Below are positions 36,750-46,463 of a DNA stretch of 64,000 nucleotides, in pieces. This stretch comes from Opisthorchis felineus (lineage: Eukaryota; Platyhelminthes; Trematoda; Opisthorchiida; Opisthorchiidae): NCBI GenBank assembly GCA_004794785.1, contig SJOL01001962.1, positions 163,547 through 227,546 of the forward strand. Direction: 5' to 3'. The notes beneath the pieces were generated by a model. It saw only the letters and a list, made by a program, of their open reading frames with translations, searched no databases and was not told where the DNA came from. Numbering within the stretch: position 1 is the first letter of the stretch; each line of letters starts with the position of its first letter. Made by a program: the position numbers and the translations under genes.

Positions 36750-38300
36750 AAGTCTGACCTCAAGGCAAAGGTAGAAAGGGCTTATCGTGAGGTCTCCAAA
36801 AGCCTGCCTACAAAAAGTAGTGTCCGACAAGGACGTCCACTCTGTCTGCATTCTCGTTGAACTTCGTCACCGATGAAGCAATGAGGCGAATGCTGGAAGC
36901 TCTTCAAAACCCCGGTGTTCAAGTCATTGCATACGGGAACCTTGTCGATCTGGGGTACGCAGACGTCGTCTTCATCTCCGAATAGAAAGGCCAAACACAA
37001 GCTCTGTTAAATAGACTGACCACCATCATTCCATCTTTCGGCGCGCACCTTGCACATTCAAAGTGGAAAGTTCTGCTTCAGAATATGCAGTCTCTGAACG
37101 TATCCCTCACAATTCAAGGGAGATCGATGGTTTTGGGGAATTCTACATACCTTGGTAGTTGTATTAGCTCTGACGGAAGTTTGGTGGATGAGGTCAGTGC
37201 GGGAATCTTAAAGGCCAGAATCACGCTTGCTGATTTGCATCACTTGTGGCGTCAGAAAGGCATACCACTGGGTCTCAAGAATCGTGTGTAATGTAGCGTT
37301 CACTCACTAGATCACGCGTGGCAAACACTCAAATCACGCAACAATTCCTGTCCCACTTGAAAACTTGGCCGACAACATGTACACTACAATTTCCCATCCA
37401 TTTTTGTTTACGCGGATACTACCTGCGTCACGCGCCAGGCTTAAGAACTTCAACCACATCAGGTCAAGTTGTATTCATGTTCGTACAATTATCAAACACG
37501 AATGGACACCCCTCTCTTCATACTGCACACAATAAGTAGGCATGCAACTCGCCCAAAAGCACACTCGCGCGCTCCACACGTCTCCGCGGACAACTAAAGA
37601 ACACATAGCAGCTATACTGCAGAGAAGACAGGTCGCGCGTCCGGAACTTTACTAAGGAGCTCTCATCAGTTGTCCTCAAACGATAAGTCACCTTTTGGCG
37701 TGTCCCTTCTTGCATTGTGTTTATTTTTATCAAGTGCACATAACTTTTGTAATCATCATCATTGTGGTAAAACAGACATTTGTTAGTGCTTGTCGCCTTC
37801 TGATAATCAACCTAATTACGTTACAACCAGATCACTAACAGTAACAGGCTACAGTAAGGCCTGTGTTGTTGTATGGTTGCGAGACGGCCTCTGCGGACAG
37901 ATGATGTGAGGTGTCTTCAGTTTTTGACCATCGATGCTTCAGAAGCGTTGCCGGTGTAGGATGGCGTCAACGAATTGGTAACGACGCAATCAGAAAACGG
38001 GTGTTTGGCCGTGTAACACCGCGGAAAACATCCGGCATCATCAACTGCGGTGGCTCGGTCATATGCTACGCATGCCGAAACACCGGCTACCGAGACAAGT
38101 GTTGTTCTCTGTGCCTTCTTCACAATGGCGCAAACAAGGTGGACAACGTATGACTTGGCAGAAGAGTGTGAAAGATATTACAAAGAGTTTGAGTGCTGTT
38201 GATGCGGTAAGTCTTCCAGGATGGGGTCCTCCTACTGCGCTTGGCTGGAAACATTGCAATAAATGGCGGGTGATCGATGTCCGTGGCGTTGTAAGTTTCT
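36750..38300 (+). pseudogene. RTE-type reverse transcriptase (copy 3), split by a solo LTR
   Basis: The RT blocks occur in order: SSVRQGRP near 36.81 kb, the catalytic box as YADV (36,956-36,967), LLNRLTTIIPSFGAHLA near 37.01 kb, STYLGSCISSDGS near 37.15 kb, and LHHLWRQKGIPLGLKNRV ending at 37.29 kb. The frame is then broken at 37,292-37,840 by an inserted LTR. It resumes at 37,841 with QATVRPVLLYGCET, VFDHRCFRSVAGVGWRQRI and LGHMLRMPKHRLPRQ. The 5' half, including the endonuclease, is absent. The second D of the catalytic pair is V, so this copy is inactive quite apart from the interruption. Confidence 0.85.
37292..37840. mobile_element. Solo LTR (549 bp) with 4-bp target duplication
   Basis: The insert begins TGTAGCGTTCAC and ends ATCACTAACA, so it has the TG...CA ends of an LTR. 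It is flanked by GTAA at 37,288-37,291 and again at 37,841-37,844. Removing the insert plus one GTAA rejoins the RTE reading frame across GTGTA|CAGGCTACAGT, which confirms the borders independently. There is no internal coding region, so this is most simply a solo LTR left by LTR-LTR recombination. It does not resemble the LTRs of the gypsy element at 46.2 kb, so it belongs to another family. The orientation is undetermined. Confidence 0.8.
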
Positions 38301-38460
38301 TTCCAGATTAGCTGACTGAACGCTTGGAGATTTAGGCACCTCAGAATGCGTGCGAGAGGCCAGCACAAGGTCCCTCCGTCACCCATTCTTTTCTCTTCTT
38401 TTCATTCTGTTGCATCAGGATATAATTAGATAAACTTTGTGGTTGTACGGAAGTGGAACA
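38301..38460 (+). repeat. RTE 3' tail of copy 3
   Basis: TAGGCACCTCAGAATG, CCCTCCGTCACCCATTC and TTTGTGGTTGTACGG follow the RT remnant in the same order as at 24,340-24,450 after copy 1. This marks the shared 3' untranslated region of the subfamily. The terminus was not resolved. Confidence 0.5.
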
Positions 38461-39915
38461 TCAGTGTCAACACTGATGTTGCTGTCTCTGCTGCTGCAAG
38501 ACAAAAGTGGCCTGCGTGAGACTACTTGAATAATCCTAATTCCAAGAAAGAAATAGCCACATTTGTTCCAACCTCTAAACCGGATGACCAGAAAATTATG
38601 TCAGTCACACCTCTACTCATCGACCAACCTAGTAGGGGACACCCCATGGATACTGAATAGACATCCTCCCGAACAGCTCTCAATGGGGTACTGCGGTACA
38701 CTAGCCGTCGCACCAATATATGGTCCAGACTCTCTACCACAGAAACCTCGCAGGATCAAAACGTTTTTCCGAACCTCAACATTTGAAGCAAACAAACGGA
38801 AATACCTCTAAATCGGCTGGTGTGCAAGTGACGGTGAATTACGCCGAGAAGCACGGTTTAGCTTCTTTGTTGAGCAATGCGCTCCCCACAAATCTGTGGG
38901 TTATTAGTCAGGCACTATACCGTTCGCCAACCAGTGGCTGATCAGCAACTTAAGTGGGATAAATTTCACATAACAGACAGTCCCACGGATTGCACATCAT
39001 GCACGGCGTCCATTCCCCTGAATGGTTCCCTAGAAAGATTCTAATGTCTCATCTAACGATTGTGTCCACATAAACACATTCAGAATGCAACAAATTGCAT
39101 CCAACGGGGAAACGTATAACCACAATGTTGACATAATCCATGAAAACTATTAGGACTCACAGTGATAGGTATTGTCAAAGGAGGCGTATCGGTGGTTGCC
39201 GTCACAGTTTTCTCGTGGGCGGACGATTTCCAACAGTCGGGAGATGACCTACCTTTGGCAAGGGGATCCGTAAGGTCGAGATGCAACATATTGTCTGGAA
39301 GTTAGAAGAGTAGGACCAGGAGATGCAGGCTATGAATGACGTACCAGGGTTTAGAAGGAAAAAAATAAAGGTCTATGATCATGTGCGGCACAGGAACAGT
39401 CACAACACCTGGAGCCGACTCTACATAATCTAAATTACATACAATATATACTACTACGCAGCGGCTAGTAGGCGAAACGTACAAAGAATGGAGCTTGAGC
39501 GACTCAGAGATCGCCTCCACGGAAAACTTCGGATAAATGAGGAGCTGCGAAACTTAAGCAGAGAAAGTGCTCGAAACAACCGAATTCGGCCAAATTATTT
39601 TGGTATCTTCGGTGCATCCGTCCGTAAAATGTTCCCAGTCCCCGTAAATCTATTTCAAACTGTTTAAGTTACACAGTCTTGTCATGTAGACAAAATAACT
39701 GCGGTAATTTAGTTCCAACGTTAAAAAACTCGACAGGCCACAAATGAAAAGCTGTTGGTCATTTGGAATGAGTCCGACTAGCATTTAAATTCGTGCTCTA
39801 ACAATTTCTATAGACTGGATTACACGTCACTAGTCCCATCAAAATTGATGAAATAAGCTAAAGCACACGAACGAAAGAAAAATTTTGCAATTGCCAGAAC
39901 AAGCCATCAACTGAC
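38461..39915. other. No recognised gene; possible small exon on minus strand
   Basis: The one pattern worth noting is on the minus strand at about 39,256-39,297. A pyrimidine tract ending CTTCTAACTTCCAG precedes 42 bases ending CCAAAG, which are followed by GTAGGT. This is a textbook acceptor and donor pair. Whether it is a micro-exon of the membrane-protein gene upstream (39.9-41.7 kb) cannot be decided from 14 codons. Confidence 0.25.
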
Positions 39916-40114
39916 CTTGATGCTTCGATTTCAATTGTCTCCAGAGCCTATAGACGACATACAGGAGGAGGTGATAGGATGCAATCTCCATTACAGTTAG
40001 CTTCTCTTCAATATTCACAGGGACCATCAGAGTTACGTACCAGAGTAGCGAAGTAACTAGCATGATCCCGTACAGACATCCCGGACTACTATGAGGGCGA
40101 CAAAAAGAAGAGTA
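39916..40114 (-). CDS. Possible exon of a multipass membrane protein (ZDHHC23-like?)
   Basis: The minus-strand interval starts after TCTCCTTCACAG, which is a usable acceptor, and ends CATCAAG|GTCAGT, a plausible donor. One frame is open throughout. It encodes two hydrophobic segments, IMLVTSLLWYVTLMVPV and ASYHLLLYVVYRLW, and then a basic, lysine-rich end. The layout of a helix ending in a V-P, a short loop, then a helix ending in R and K residues before a glycine matches the segment before the DHHC domain in ZDHHC23-type palmitoyltransferases. The first bases of the exon are uncertain because its phase does not fit directly onto the exon at 41.5 kb. Confidence 0.35.
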
Positions 40115-41453
40115 CTGTGAAGGAGACGATCAGAAGAAATAAAGTTGTGCTGTTACTCATGGGCTCACCAGTAAAGAGACAATTGCCCTTTATTCGACAA
40201 AAAATGGATACGGCAGTGAGAAATTCATCGGACGGAATGGTGAGTTGTTCTGTTGAATTCCTTTTAAGGGTCACGCCATTGGACTAAGTATCCAGAAACT
40301 AACCACAGTGAGGCTCACAATGTACAGCTTAATGATTATGCCTTTTGAATGCTAGGAAGTTCTGGCCACAAGATGTCCTGATAAAGTCCCTACGACAATT
40401 ATACGAAAGTGTCTCGCCTGTAAACTAAGGATATCAAGCTAAAGTGCCCAGAGAAGTGTTCAACAACCACCAGCCCACATGGCACCTTATCTTCATATCG
40501 ATGAATTTTCGCATTACTGTCAAGACAAGTTAGGATTCTGTTGGCCCATCGCAAACACTCTATCAAGATTCTCATTATGAAGAGCTGGATGTCTTTTTTG
40601 GTAAGGGAGAGATAAAAGCATGATACTTCAGACGAGCCTTAAGAATAATGCACTTTTCATTTACGCAGGGAACTTATACCTTCACAAAGCGGCTTTACGA
40701 GCTTCCAAGCACAGCTCATTCCCCTGCGAAACAAGACATTGGTACAGCGGCTAAAAGGCCGACCGCCTGATTAAAATGTCTAGCTTGAAGTCAACCATTA
40801 TTAAAGCCGAAGAAGTCCCTTATATATGAAATGAATAAATCCTCTACGTGCCTTCAGAATTATGGTGCACTGAGTACTCTGTCGAAATGCTGATGGTCCC
40901 GAATAACCGGGAATAAATCCCACCATAGCCACGTCGGATGATGTTTGTTACGTCGTATTCGTCGACGGTCAAAGACTCTGTATTCGAAAAGTGTAGCCAT
41001 CCTTGCACATTCTGGCGAGTACATGACTACAATATTAAAACATAAATTCCGAACATCTTGCCGTGATTTTCACCACTGATAAATGGAAGTGGGAAGGTGG
41101 ATTAAAAGTAGTATGTTCCCTTCATGTGTGAATGTGTTCGGCAAGTGTAACTGCTCTTTTCCACTAGAAGTGATGCACTAGCATCCGCGATCTTGACAGT
41201 ACGGGTCATCTGTGTGGAGAAGGAATGAGGCTGAGTAACGCTCATTTATTTAAGAATGCAGCACTACAGCAAGCTATCATAATTCTTGACGGCACGAAGA
41301 GAGTAATAATACGATTTCGCAGCATGGCAGCAGTTTTGTCTGCACGATTACTTAGGCATACAGTATTTTGAACACAAGGTTTAGCGACCGAATTTTCGTC
41401 GGAATTGGTAGCTGTTACTTCGGGAAAGAAAGATACCCTACTTTTCAACTTAC
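40115..41453. other. Probable intron or spacer on minus strand
   Basis: The stretch lies between the two exon candidates. It holds a minus-strand interval at 40,169-40,249 with usable splice sites (an AATTCAACAG acceptor and ACTG|GTGAGC donor), but its phase matches neither neighbour. No mobile element was recognised. Confidence 0.3.
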
Positions 41454-41728
41454 CATTTTGATAAGAAACCTTTGAGCCCACTGGGTATTTGATCACAGAA
41501 AAGATCCACTGGAGAAACCAAACCCTGGTGTGCCGTCAGAATTACAGAGATAGATGCACTGAGAACAAACATGAAAACCAGCGTGCCCACAAGGACAGTG
41601 GCAAGCGAACTCAAAGTTCCACAGAAAACAATTGGGGGTAGGATGAACAAGGGACCAAGAAATTCAGATGAGATGACGTCGTTGATCCGTTCCTTTAACC
41701 AAAATGTCCGACCAACCATGATAGGAAT
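41454..41728 (-). CDS. Exon of a multipass membrane protein (ZDHHC23-like?)
   Basis: This is the cleanest exon in the window. On the minus strand it follows TTTTTTTCATTTTAG and ends AAAATG|GTAAGTTG, so both splice sites are near consensus. All 275 bases are open in one frame (about 91 codons). The product has a basic start (RTFWLKERI) and two close hydrophobic helices containing LFILPPIVF and VLVGTLVFMFVLSASISVIL. An I-x-PP-x-V motif leading into two helices is also present ahead of the DHHC domain in vertebrate ZDHHC23. Protein S-acylation at a Golgi or ER membrane would be the role if that is right. The DHHC domain itself was not found in the window. Confidence 0.5.
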
Positions 41729-42054
41729 GCTAAAATGAAAAAAATGTTGACACGTGGGTTTCTGTTGGGTCCTTCCAGGCCCTTTTGGAAGATACTGTGG
41801 TAAACCACAATATTATTGGCTAGATCAATAAGGTGGTTCTCCAATAAGGGCCAATCATGGGACTTGACCAAAGCGACCTACTTTGAGAGATAGGTCACTG
41901 GTCGGGGGATCGACCAAATACCTAGTTCAAAAACACCTGAGTGACGCTGGAGTGAGAGAAAATATGAGAAAATATGTTGACTATTTGGAGTTTGAAGTAC
42001 TCACTCATTATTTCAGACGTTTTGAAATATAACTCACAAACAAAACAAGAACAA
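41729..42054. other. No recognised feature
   Basis: AT-rich sequence between the exon candidate and the RTE fragment. On the minus strand it would be the intron preceding the exon, and its polypyrimidine end is visible. No coding or repeat signature was seen. Confidence 0.35.
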
Positions 42055-42765
42055 TTACGGAGCTGTAGTGCACAACCAAAAAAACTCTTCCCTGATTACC
42101 TCGTTACAAATTTGTTGACCCCACCCGACATCACCAACACTTTTGAGACATCGGTGGCCAAAAACCTGAAGGCGCTTCACACCGCCTGCTCGCCATGTCG
42201 CGCAACCACACAATACAGCCCTTAACGTGCTATAGCTGAACGATTTTTTTAACGTAACCTGGTACACACGGTCCTTTAGAACCAGTAAAATGGCTTTTTG
42301 ACGCCACAAATGACGCAAATTAGCAAACGTGATTCGACCTTTCGATATTCGTGTACCGACTGCAGACAAAGTTTCGTCACAGCTAATACAGCTACCGAGG
42401 TATGTAAAATTCTCCACAATCGTCCTTGAACTGTTAAGAGTATGTTCAGAGACTGTACGTTCGAAAGCACTTTGAAGGTGCTAGGTGCAGGGCGACAGAT
42501 GGCATGACGGTGGTCAGTCTATTCAACAGGGCATGTGCTTCGCCTTCAAAGATAAAAGCAATGTCATCCGCGTATTGTAGATGGACAGGGTTCTCATCGG
42601 CAACCATAGGAACACCGGAGTTTACAAGATCTCCCAGCGTTCGTCACATAACTTTATCGATGATGAAGTTCAACAGGAATAGAAAGAGTAGGCATTTTTG
42701 TAGCACGCCACTTTTTGTACGGAAGCTTTTGGAGAGCTCACCATACACTTTTCCACGGGGGGACC
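42055..42765 (-). pseudogene. RTE-type reverse transcriptase (copy 4)
   Basis: Minus-strand translation runs from a VYGELSKSFRTKSGVL-type block (42.74 kb) through LLNFIIDKVM and an intact catalytic YADD (42,563-42,574). It continues through LLNRLTTVMPS, FTYLGSCISCDETLS (42.38 kb), FANLRHLWRQKAILLVLK (42.30 kb) and FGHRCLKSVGDVGWGQQI (42.11 kb), and stops near 42.06 kb before the LGHV block and the 3' tail. Losing the 3' end is unusual for a non-LTR insertion and points to later rearrangement. At 42,766 it abuts the inverted duplicate A, whose adjacent part is endonuclease on the same strand. Confidence 0.8.
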
Positions 42766-43951
42766 GACCCTCGCCTCCAGTAATTGATGGAACTGTGGCC
42801 TATTTGGATTCGGGGCTAGCTCGTTGGTAGGCATCACTTATTCAAACCGCATCCGCTGTTGCAGAAACCGGTACCGCAACGGAGAACAGTCTGTGACCGG
42901 CACACATCTGTAGTAGGCACTCTCCGCTGCCCATGCGTCTCCTGTCCAGTCCGGGACGACTAAGTAGGACTCTGCAGCGCTTAGTCTACCTAACTAATCG
43001 TTCATGTCACCAGCAACCAAAAAGACGTCTGAGCTTATGGTCCGCTGTAAAAGAGCACCTGGAGTATCACAGCAACCGTCCTTGGAGGATTCAGGGCTAC
43101 AGCCCGTCGGGGCGTAGGCAGAAACAACAAACAGAGAGCGATGGATCTCACTTTCTCGAAATTCTTTCACAGACGTTGCCAAGCGGACCACGCAGAGCCG
43201 ACTATCAACGGGTCTCTCATCAAGTAGGGACGGCTCCGCTCAATGACTCAACTGGGTGGTCGACATGGATTGGACTCGGTACCTAAGCACAATGGCGAAC
43301 GATTGCTTCAGCTATGCGATGACGACAGTCTGTTTTATGCAGTATTAACTTCCGAAATAACCGAAGTCTCCTGACCACAGGGTGTCCTCCAACAGCGTGC
43401 CAGCTATGAACTCAAATTGATCACATCGCCAACGGTTGCCGATGGTGTGGATCGATAACTGACTACCGCTCGTTTTGGAACACATTTGTGGATTCTGATC
43501 ACGCGCTCGTCCAGAGTCGACTCTTTCTTCTTTTTCCGCAGCCACATAAGGTGCGAACAAATCGCTTGCCAACTCAGAAGCTCACAGATCCAGCAGTGGA
43601 AAGAATTTATCAGAATCGTCTCCTGGAGACACTTCCAACTGCTCCACCATCAGATGTGAATTAGTGCTGGAACGAGATCGCCGTATCTCTGCACGGTTCT
43701 GGGAGTTGTGCCTGTGGCATGGCGCTATTAGGCCCACCCACGCACTGGATATCACACAGAACAGTGGTATTGCTTGAATCGCGTGGACATGCCCCCCAGT
43801 CGCGCCGTCAATGGCGCTTATGCATCCGAGCTATTGCCTTCCACGCACAACTCCTCTCCCAATCTCCCCAACCGAAAGTCCACCGACAGCCCTGTATTTA
43901 CGCACTGATTATCTCAGCTGCCACGTCCAAACGCAGCTATCTACCCCACCT
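42766..43951. repeat. Inverted duplicate, arm A (1,186 bp), internally inverted RTE endonuclease
   Basis: The reverse complement of this arm recurs at 53,515-54,700 with no length difference. I see six substitutions or so (for example at 42,950, 43,260, 43,313, 43,338 and 43,942), giving over 99% identity. Both arms carry AP-endonuclease sequence of an RTE element. In arm A, 43,240 down to about 42,960 encodes the middle of the domain on the minus strand (LFVVSAYAPT, then DVFLVAGDMND). From 43,243 on, the plus strand encodes the following part (TQLGGRHGL, GERLLQLCDDD, then SDHALVQSRL near 43.5 kb). The domain is thus broken head to head near 43,241, with the sequence after MND present on both sides. 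Confidence 0.93.
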
Positions 43952-44296
43952 CCCTAAATCATGGGAAAACGAAACTGTGGTAGTTATAACCACTGTATGA
44001 CAAGTAGGCGATTCTTACAGCTGATGATGTTGTCACTACCAATCCCGAACATAATTTGACCCTACTGATTATCAGACGTCAAGTGAAAGTGAGCACCGAC
44101 CGTGAAGCCTGGTGGACACGGAAGGCTAAGGAAATGGAAAAGGCCCAGAAAGTCGGGAATACCCTAAGATCATTCCAGTTGATCAGTGCGACCAGCTCCA
44201 GGAAACCACCTGTGAACGAAACCATCAAGGATCAAAGTGGCGCGACGACCATGGTTAAAGAAGGACGCTTCGACCGCTGGGCCGAATACTTCGAAC
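43952..44296 (+). pseudogene. RTE linker between endonuclease and reverse transcriptase
   Basis: Plus-strand translation from about 44.04 kb gives IRRQVKVSTDREAWWTRKAK, then GNTLRSFQLISAT and RFDRWAEYFE. These are the conserved landmarks between the endonuclease and RT domains of RTE proteins. It continues in the same direction as the plus-strand half of arm A, with roughly 200 bases of unrelated sequence between them. The RT expected next is missing: at about 44,297 the sequence changes to a gypsy element on the other strand. Confidence 0.65.
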
Positions 44297-45106
44297 CTTC
44301 ATCCAATAGTCGGCCAACTTCGGGGCGAATGAACTGTTCATCGTCAGGATTGTAACGAAGTAACTTCGTGGCGATAGGCTTGCAATCAGGTGAGAGGTTA
44401 GCAAAAAGGAGGTGATTCAACCGTAGCAGCAGTTAGACCGTAGAGGGTGAATGGACGTCGGTTCCCACCGAAGGTGATTTCAACTTTATGTGGACCAAAG
44501 ATGACGTGGCCTAGCAGCACGTCAACACGTACATTGGGCAACACCAATAGTTTGATTTTTTTGTAAACAGTACCTCCATAATCGATGGATGCATAGCAGA
44601 CGTCAGACGTAGGTGCCATGGTAATCCCAGAATCGTTAGCGTTACGGCAGCGAAGCATCGGTGTTGAACACTGATGTCATGCTGTCGATGATGATAATGA
44701 ATTGTTAGCGTACATATTCCAGCCATGTGTACGAACTACCAGAGATATATAACTGACCGAACTTCCTGTGTCTATGAGGACCTCCAGAGACATTCCGTTT
44801 ACTTTAATGCTGGTCACCGCCGTACAATTTGAGTGATGTTTGATGGATTTGGGTCGACAAACACGCTGAAAATGGCCTGTTTTGCCACATGATTTACAGA
44901 CCACTTCTCCTGCGAGACACTTGGATCGTGGATGCCTTCAACGACGGCAAAAAAACATACCTGAGAATTTTTTTTGAACCTGGGAATTGATTGGCGAGGG
45001 GTAAGGGTGTGAAATCAGGGGAGGCTGAGTGTGACGGGGCAACCATAGACGTCTGAAAAGGTGTTGCAGCCGCGGAAAACAATATCGGTTGTTTATCCGA
45101 GTACGG
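44297..45106 (-). pseudogene. Ty3/gypsy element 2: zinc knuckle, protease, start of RT
   Basis: Minus-strand order: tail of gag (about 45.1-44.95 kb), a double Cys/His region near 44.95-44.86 kb ending in the CCHC knuckle CKSCGKTGHFQRVC, and an aspartic protease with IDTGSSVSYIS (about 44.78 kb) and a VLLGHVIFG-type C-terminal motif (about 44.5 kb). After that comes the RT entry region with LSPDCKPIATK and RLLDEG (44.39-44.30 kb). The RT catalytic part, RNase H and integrase are gone, cut off at the junction with RTE sequence. The gag-protease-RT order is that of Ty3/gypsy Pol. Stops separate the blocks. The canonical DTG distinguishes it from the DTASD of element 1. Confidence 0.75.
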
Positions 45107-45294
45107 GACGGGGACGAGATGGCTCCAGTGGTTAGAGCGCGAATTTACTGACCGGACGGTCCGTGGTTCGAACCCGACCTCTGCCTCTCGACTTCCCCTG
45201 TCTAGGCTTGGGCAACCTGGCAGTATCCCAGTCCTCATGCTTCCTTCGGGTGGCATAGCAGCTACGCACCGAAAGGGTGTTACAGATGAACTCC
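45107..45294 (+). repeat. tRNA-derived SINE in gag of gypsy element 2
   Basis: The head has an A-box region GATGGCTCCAGTGGTTAGAG and a B-box GGTTCGAACCC. The body has CCTGTCTAGGCTTGGGCAAC, and the 3' part ends ACCGAAAGGGTGTTACA. A 12-base target duplication, ATCCGAGTACGG, lies at 45,095-45,106 and again at 45,295-45,306, which fixes the borders. The insertion is in the antisense direction of the host gag. SINEs of this type depend on a LINE partner for movement. Here that could be one of the local non-LTR families, though no shared 3' tail was shown. Confidence 0.85.
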
Positions 45295-45306
45295 ATCCGA
45301 GTACGG

Positions 45307-45876
45307 CTGAGTTTGTTCGTGAGCGAATTCTAATGATCTGGCCAATTCATGTGCTTCACCAACAGTGAGTTCATTTTGAGTCAGGAATCTTTCTCTAATT
45401 GTGGCAGACTAAAGCCCGTTGAGCAGAGCATCGCGTACACTTTCGTTTTGATGGTCGATGGCGGATACCGCCTTGAAATCACAATTTCGTTTGAGGACTT
45501 GAGCTTTTGTACAAAGTGATCAACATCTTGGCTGCTACCTTGTTTGCATGTTTGTAGAAGATGGCGAGCACAAATTGTATTCTTTGAACGAACGTACAAC
45601 TTTTCAAGCGTACTGATACTGTGAAACATAAAGGTGCATCCACAAAATGAATCGAGGTGTCGAGTTTTTTTATTAGGTGAGTCGACAATGTCCAGAAACG
45701 TTTGGAAGGTTTGGAACCAAAGATTCCAACGTGCAGTGGCGTCTGGGGCATTCGGGTCTGTGTCGAAACACTTGGGTCACAGCAGCGACTCCATTGTATC
45801 CTTAGACAAGTAAATTGTGACAGATGGAGTCTAGATCGTGAATGAGCGCGAGAACGAGACGGAATAGCGTACACTG
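45307..45876 (-). pseudogene. Ty3/gypsy element 2: gag
   Basis: Minus-strand translation contains LEKLYVRSKNTICARHLLQT, then SSQDVDHFVQKLKSS and, nearer the SINE, a LTVGEAHELAR-like block. This is the central capsid region of a gypsy-type Gag, where it multimerises and packages RNA. Two frames share the signal (45,381-45,629 and 45,479-45,874), so at least one frameshift is present. Gag continues beyond the SINE toward the zinc knuckles. Neither an upstream primer-binding site nor an LTR was recognised at 45.9-46.2 kb. Confidence 0.65.
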
Positions 45877-46204
45877 TGTAGGCCTTACTTACCTAAGGAT
45901 AGACGTACATAAGCTGAAAGTAAACGCGGAAGCGTGGTTAATAAAAAGCCATTAGGTGAACACAAAGGATAGTCACGACACCGTACTCTATGGCAAATTT
46001 GACAACAGTCACCTCTTGCTGAAACCTTGCTTCCCCATTCTGTCGATGTATGTTGTGTATGTTGTGTCCCAAATTCGGCCGTGCACCTCAAGTCGATTAG
46101 GACGAGCACAGATGCTTCACATTTTACTCTTCGTGTATCCGGTGATCCTGGACCCTAGCAAACAGCCGTCTTTGCACTGTGCGGTTGTCTGGCTCAACTA
46201 AGAT
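45877..46204. other. Spacer between two gypsy elements
   Basis: No LTR matching the 46.2-kb element and no coding motif. It is presumably the original flank into which element 1 inserted, or unrecognised 5' sequence of element 2. The bases just before the LTR are CAACTAAGAT. Confidence 0.4.
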
Positions 46205-46445
46205 TGTTACGACGGTCAGGTCCTAACGAACAATTCTGCCTTTTGTAATATTTCACTGAGATTTCATTTCCTCTCTGCTGTAGCCAACTGAGCCCCAAAG
46301 CTCTTTCTTCCATTGGTTCATCTGCAATATAGCCGACCTTCATCCGGTGTCCTTTGTCTTCTTCATTGAGGTTTTCCCACTCAGGCACTAGACAATCAGC
46401 GTGATAAAATAAATAAATCACCCAGCTAGCACACAGCCACAACAC
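46205..46445 (+). mobile_element. 5' LTR of CsRn1-like gypsy element 1
   Basis: It starts TGTTACGACGGTCAGG and aligns with the 3' LTR at 50,912-51,141. The first 200 bases are about 90% identical with a few small gaps, and the right ends diverge more. It likely ends near CCACAACA at 46,445. A primer-binding site should follow, but no clear TGG-initiated match to a tRNA 3' end is seen; the bases there are CTGTGACGGGTCTCC. The divergence of the two LTRs shows that the insertion is old. Confidence 0.8.
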
Positions 46446-46463
46446 TGTGACGGGTCTCCCACG

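Noticed and set aside
43340..43580. Minus-strand 75-codon frame, and its twin at 53,894-54,121, as a conserved protein
   Set aside because: It is the reverse-frame shadow of the endonuclease SDHALV region. Its conservation comes from the duplication.
45121..45180. A true tRNA gene at the SINE head
   Set aside because: The same head with the same body and 3' end recurs at 46.8 kb, with target duplications around each copy.
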